This document shows, in pieces, positions 60,929 through 64,000 of a stretch of 64,000 nucleotides of DNA. Every line of letters starts with the position of its first letter. Position 1 is the first letter of the stretch. The notes beneath the pieces are model-generated. The model ran no database searches and was not told where the DNA came from. It saw only the letters and a list, made by a program, of their open reading frames with translations. The stretch is from Ailanthus altissimus (Eukaryota > Streptophyta > Magnoliopsida > Sapindales > Simaroubaceae). Position numbers and translations under genes: made by a program. The stretch is from contig OX327697.1 of NCBI GenBank assembly GCA_946807835.1, forward strand, positions 5,161,001 through 5,225,000. The letters run 5' to 3'.

Positions 60929-62442
60929 TGACAAGTCCAGAATATAGGAGTTTATTCCTAAATGTAGGATTATCGAAGTAATAAATAACACAGTGAGAAC
61001 GGGATAGATCCACAGAGAAGTGGAATTAAAATTACAAACTATAAATACTTTAAAGACAATTAATACAGTATAAGATGTTTGCAAATATTAATTCAATTAA
61101 CAAATTCAAATAAAAGTAAGGTTATGGGGGATCCACTCTTGGCATAAGAAATAGGAATATATTTAAAAAATTTTATAACTCAATTGGAATCCTAACACAA
61201 AGGAGGTTCCAACCTAAAAATATAACAATTAAAGTTCATCATCATTTATATATTAATTAGTATTTATTCCTTCCAATTATTATACACCAAATCTTATAAA
61301 TGGGTTCAAGTATTTATTATGTCAATCTGTATATTTGTCTAATGTAAATCAAGACTCTCACTTTACAAGAAATGGTATATACGCCAAATCTTGTAAATGG
61401 TTTCAAGAATTTATTGTGCCAAGTATAAAATTTGACAATAATAAATCTAAATACACCACTTAGAAGAAATGGTATTAATATTACAAACAAAATAAATACA
61501 TCATATATATATATATATATGCATAACTTAAGAATAAAACATTAAATTCATGAATAAGAGTTAAGTATTACCTTATCAAGAGTTTCACCCTTGCATCTTA
61601 GTATAAAAAAAATTACTTGGACATAATAAAACTAAAGAAAAAGAAAAGAATTGGAAGAAGAGATAACATAAATTTACAATAGTAAACAAGATAAATAATA
61701 TTACAAAGAGATAATACAAAAGATAAGTTTTTTGAACTAAAATATAATTCTCTAATTATATTTTTTGGGCATAAACATGCTACTTATTTATAGAAAAATA
61801 TGGATAAATCGAGACAAATGAAGAAGGATTGGACATAATAAAATTAAAGAAAAAGAAAAGAATTGGAAGAAGAGATAACATAATTTTACAATAGTAAACA
61901 AGATAAATAATATTATAAAGAGATAATACAAAAGATAAGTGTTTTGAACTAAAATATAATTCTCTAATTATATTTTTTGCGCATAAACATGCTACTTATT
62001 TATAGAAAAATATGGATAAATCGAGACAAATGAAGAAGGAACCACTTGGATGATAAAAGTCAAGAATAGTGACAAATAATTTACATTGATTATCATTAAT
62101 ATACCTACTTGCTTATCTAATTTTGAATTGATATGGTCCGAATTAACTATCACTCAAAATATTAAATTTGTAGATAAGTCTCTTATCTTTCTAAATTGAG
62201 TTGTTTTATACATATTAGATACGTATTTCTATAGTTATGGGCCAAATACTGATTACTGTTCGGATTGGACCTGTATTACAGATCAGTTCTTTTTTGGCTA
62301 TTTTCACCTTCTAAACTCTCAAATTTTGAATGCCTTGTGAAATAAACCTTTTTAGCCTATTGAGTCAGCTCTTCAAAGGATCAAGAATCACTCCAATTAA
62401 ATTTTTAGGTAGAAATTTATGCTTATTTTACCGTACCTACCA
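60929..62442 (-). mobile_element. 5' LTR of the Tat/Athila-like element (approximate)
   Basis: Begins on + with TGACAAGTCCAG (the LTR 3' end on the minus strand, next to the primer-binding site) and probably ends near CCGTACCTACCACA. It includes GAACGGGATAGATCCACAGA and, near its far end, a 212-bp near-identical tandem pair. The far boundary is an estimate because no second LTR is in the window. Confidence 0.55.
61619..62042. repeat. 212-bp near-identical tandem duplication
   Basis: Units 61619-61830 and 61831-62042 both run from GGACATAATAAAA(C/T)TAAAG to CGAGACAAATGAAGAAGGA and differ at only about six positions, so the duplication is recent compared with everything around it. Each unit contains GAATTGGAAGAAGAGATAAC and GGGCATAAACATGCTACTTA (GCGCATAAAC in the second). 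Confidence 0.93.
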
Positions 62443-64000
62443 CAAAATAGTTAAAAGCTAATTATGTACAATATTGTAAACATAGTTAAGTTATGAGGCT
62501 TAAAGACATTAGTAATATAAAACAATGATATAAAACCCTTATTAAATATGTAATTTCAAGTGTTCATCATCCATTATATAAAAAGGTTATACTACATATG
62601 TAAAAGGTAAAAAACAAAATAGGGTTTTGACTCCATCTTTTACAAGAGTCACATTCGGCCATTTTTAAACAAGTGTTACTATTTTATTCTAAGTCCTATT
62701 TTTGGCCAAAATTAAGAAAGATCAAAGCAAGAGTTGCTTGAACAATCCTGCTGAAATTAAAAGGCTACCATTTTATCTTCTTGATCTCACTTGTGTCAAG
62801 GACTAGATTTGTTCAAGAGAACACTTCAAGGTGAGACTTTGAGATCCATTAGTCCAACAATATCACCAATGATTCATTAAAGGTATATTTTCTATTATTG
62901 ATGAAATTTCTTATGATTATGTGATTTTGTATATTATGCTTTCGCTGCATGGTGGTGACACATACTTGTATTTCACTACCTATTCACACGCACATACTCA
63001 ATCCGTATTAAAATCCCAACTATCTAAATATATAATTTTAATAGAGTAATATAAAAATTGTGCACTTAATCTAATGATATGTGCTAGTGATCTAGCGAAT
63101 GTAATATTTCATGTAGATAGTAAAAAAAATATATGACTACTGTATAAATGCATTAATCAAAACTATAAAAGATCCACTTGAAGAATGGATTGATCCACAA
63201 ATATCTCTTTAAATTCTTTACAAAAATAATAAAAATTCTAGACCAATCTTAGAAGGGGATGGTCTAACTACAAGTTTAACTTGTGAGCAAGTGGCATAAT
63301 ATTCTCATTAGACAACAAAATCTTCAGGTTCTTTAATAGATATCTATGAGAATTTCAATGATCCTACGCATTATAGTTGATCATGGATGATTAAAGTGGT
63401 CATGCACTAGCATAAACATTTTTGAATCACTGAACTTCTAGTTCATTACTATGTAGTTTTCAATTCAATTTATGATTGTATACTACAAATTAGATGATAA
63501 GTCAAGAAATTTTTTAAGTATGCATTTTTTGTTTGAAATACTGGAGATAATAAAAAAATATTATACATTATTTTTACTTTAAGTCTCAAAATAATATCCA
63601 TTTTGGCAGATATTTTTAGAACTAAACAGATTTCTTTTAGATATACTTCCATATAATGCTTCACTTACATATAATTTTTTTCTACTTGTTAATCAAATCA
63701 TTGTTTTTCCAAAGCCTTTAATCAAATCTGCAAGACCCGATACAACATTAACTTTTTCTTTAATATTTCTTATCTCGAATGATAGTTTATATAGTTATAC
63801 TTTCAGCCAAACAAGCATCTCTCAACTTTTTCAAAGTAAAAAATTTATCTTTAAAAGTTATTTCATAGATTAAATAAAAGTTCATAGTAGATATTGGGAT
63901 GATATATTACAAAAGTTATTACAAAAAGACATAACATGGAGATATTAACTAAAGTCTAATGATTGATGTTCCTTTCTTTATCTCTAAAGAAATTATTAAC
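62443..64000. other. LTR-like DNA at the window end
   Basis: No gene recognised. Near 62575-62990 there is a TATAAAAAGG promoter-like word and an end-like stretch TTATGCTTTCGCTGCATGG resembling the 3' end of a copia LTR. The rest is AT-rich. A + reading near 63145-63210 gives NALIKTIKDPLEEWIDPQ, which looks protein-like but could not be assigned; a stop ends it shortly after. Confidence 0.35.

Overview
This window is nuclear DNA of a flowering plant, almost certainly a eudicot. The evidence is an intron-containing CONSTANS-type gene, a plant-specific GLUTAMINE DUMPER gene, and very AT-rich intergenic DNA packed with plant transposable elements (copia, gypsy, LINE, CACTA, Mutator-like and MITE classes). 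The species cannot be fixed from sequence alone. Gene density is very low: I can support only two intact protein-coding genes in 64 kb. Most of the other open reading frames are chance or decayed transposon frames.

Layout. 1-3.7 kb: a decayed Ty1/copia polyprotein on + and LTR-like sequence with a 3-unit tandem repeat. 3.7-9.2 kb: AT-rich intergenic DNA with small MITE-like pieces and one GC-richer block. 9.24-9.59 kb (-): an intact GLUTAMINE DUMPER gene with a TATA box. 10-13 kb: LTR-like fragments, a MITE and a partial copy of a local repeat. 13.08-15.08 kb (-): a compact LTR retrotransposon with both LTRs, primer-binding site and polypurine tract. 15.1-28 kb and 34.5-39.5 kb: two diverged copies of one long non-coding block, disrupted differently by a 217-222 bp minisatellite, a probable solo LTR, a compact + strand LTR retrotransposon (24.15-26.57 kb) and a reverse-oriented copia LTR. 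28.6-34.5 kb: two ~1 kb poly-A-tailed retroposons with target-site duplications, a Pack-MULE-like element carrying a piece of a GH9 cellulase gene, a hAT-like MITE and an 18-bp poly-C run. 36.4-37.5 kb: a long-arm foldback element.

39.95-41.95 kb (-): an intact two-exon CONSTANS-like (CO/COL1/COL2 clade) transcription factor with two perfect G-boxes upstream. 42.3-46.5 kb: MITEs and AT-rich DNA. 46.5-53 kb: a duplicated ~0.85 kb segment. An inverted-repeat element with a long CT/TA microsatellite lies at the junction of its copies, and the second copy is split by a CACTA element that is itself split by a 2.85 kb solo LTR. 53.7-57.6 kb (-): a dead L1-type LINE next to a decayed copia fragment. 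58-64 kb: gypsy (Tat/Athila-like) and other LTR remains, including a near-identical 212-bp tandem duplication.

The two genes show no functional link. GDU proteins affect amino-acid export at the plasma membrane; CO-like proteins are nuclear regulators of photoperiod and light responses. The main interest is the readable nesting history: paralogous copies inside the window supply empty sites that date and delimit several insertions.
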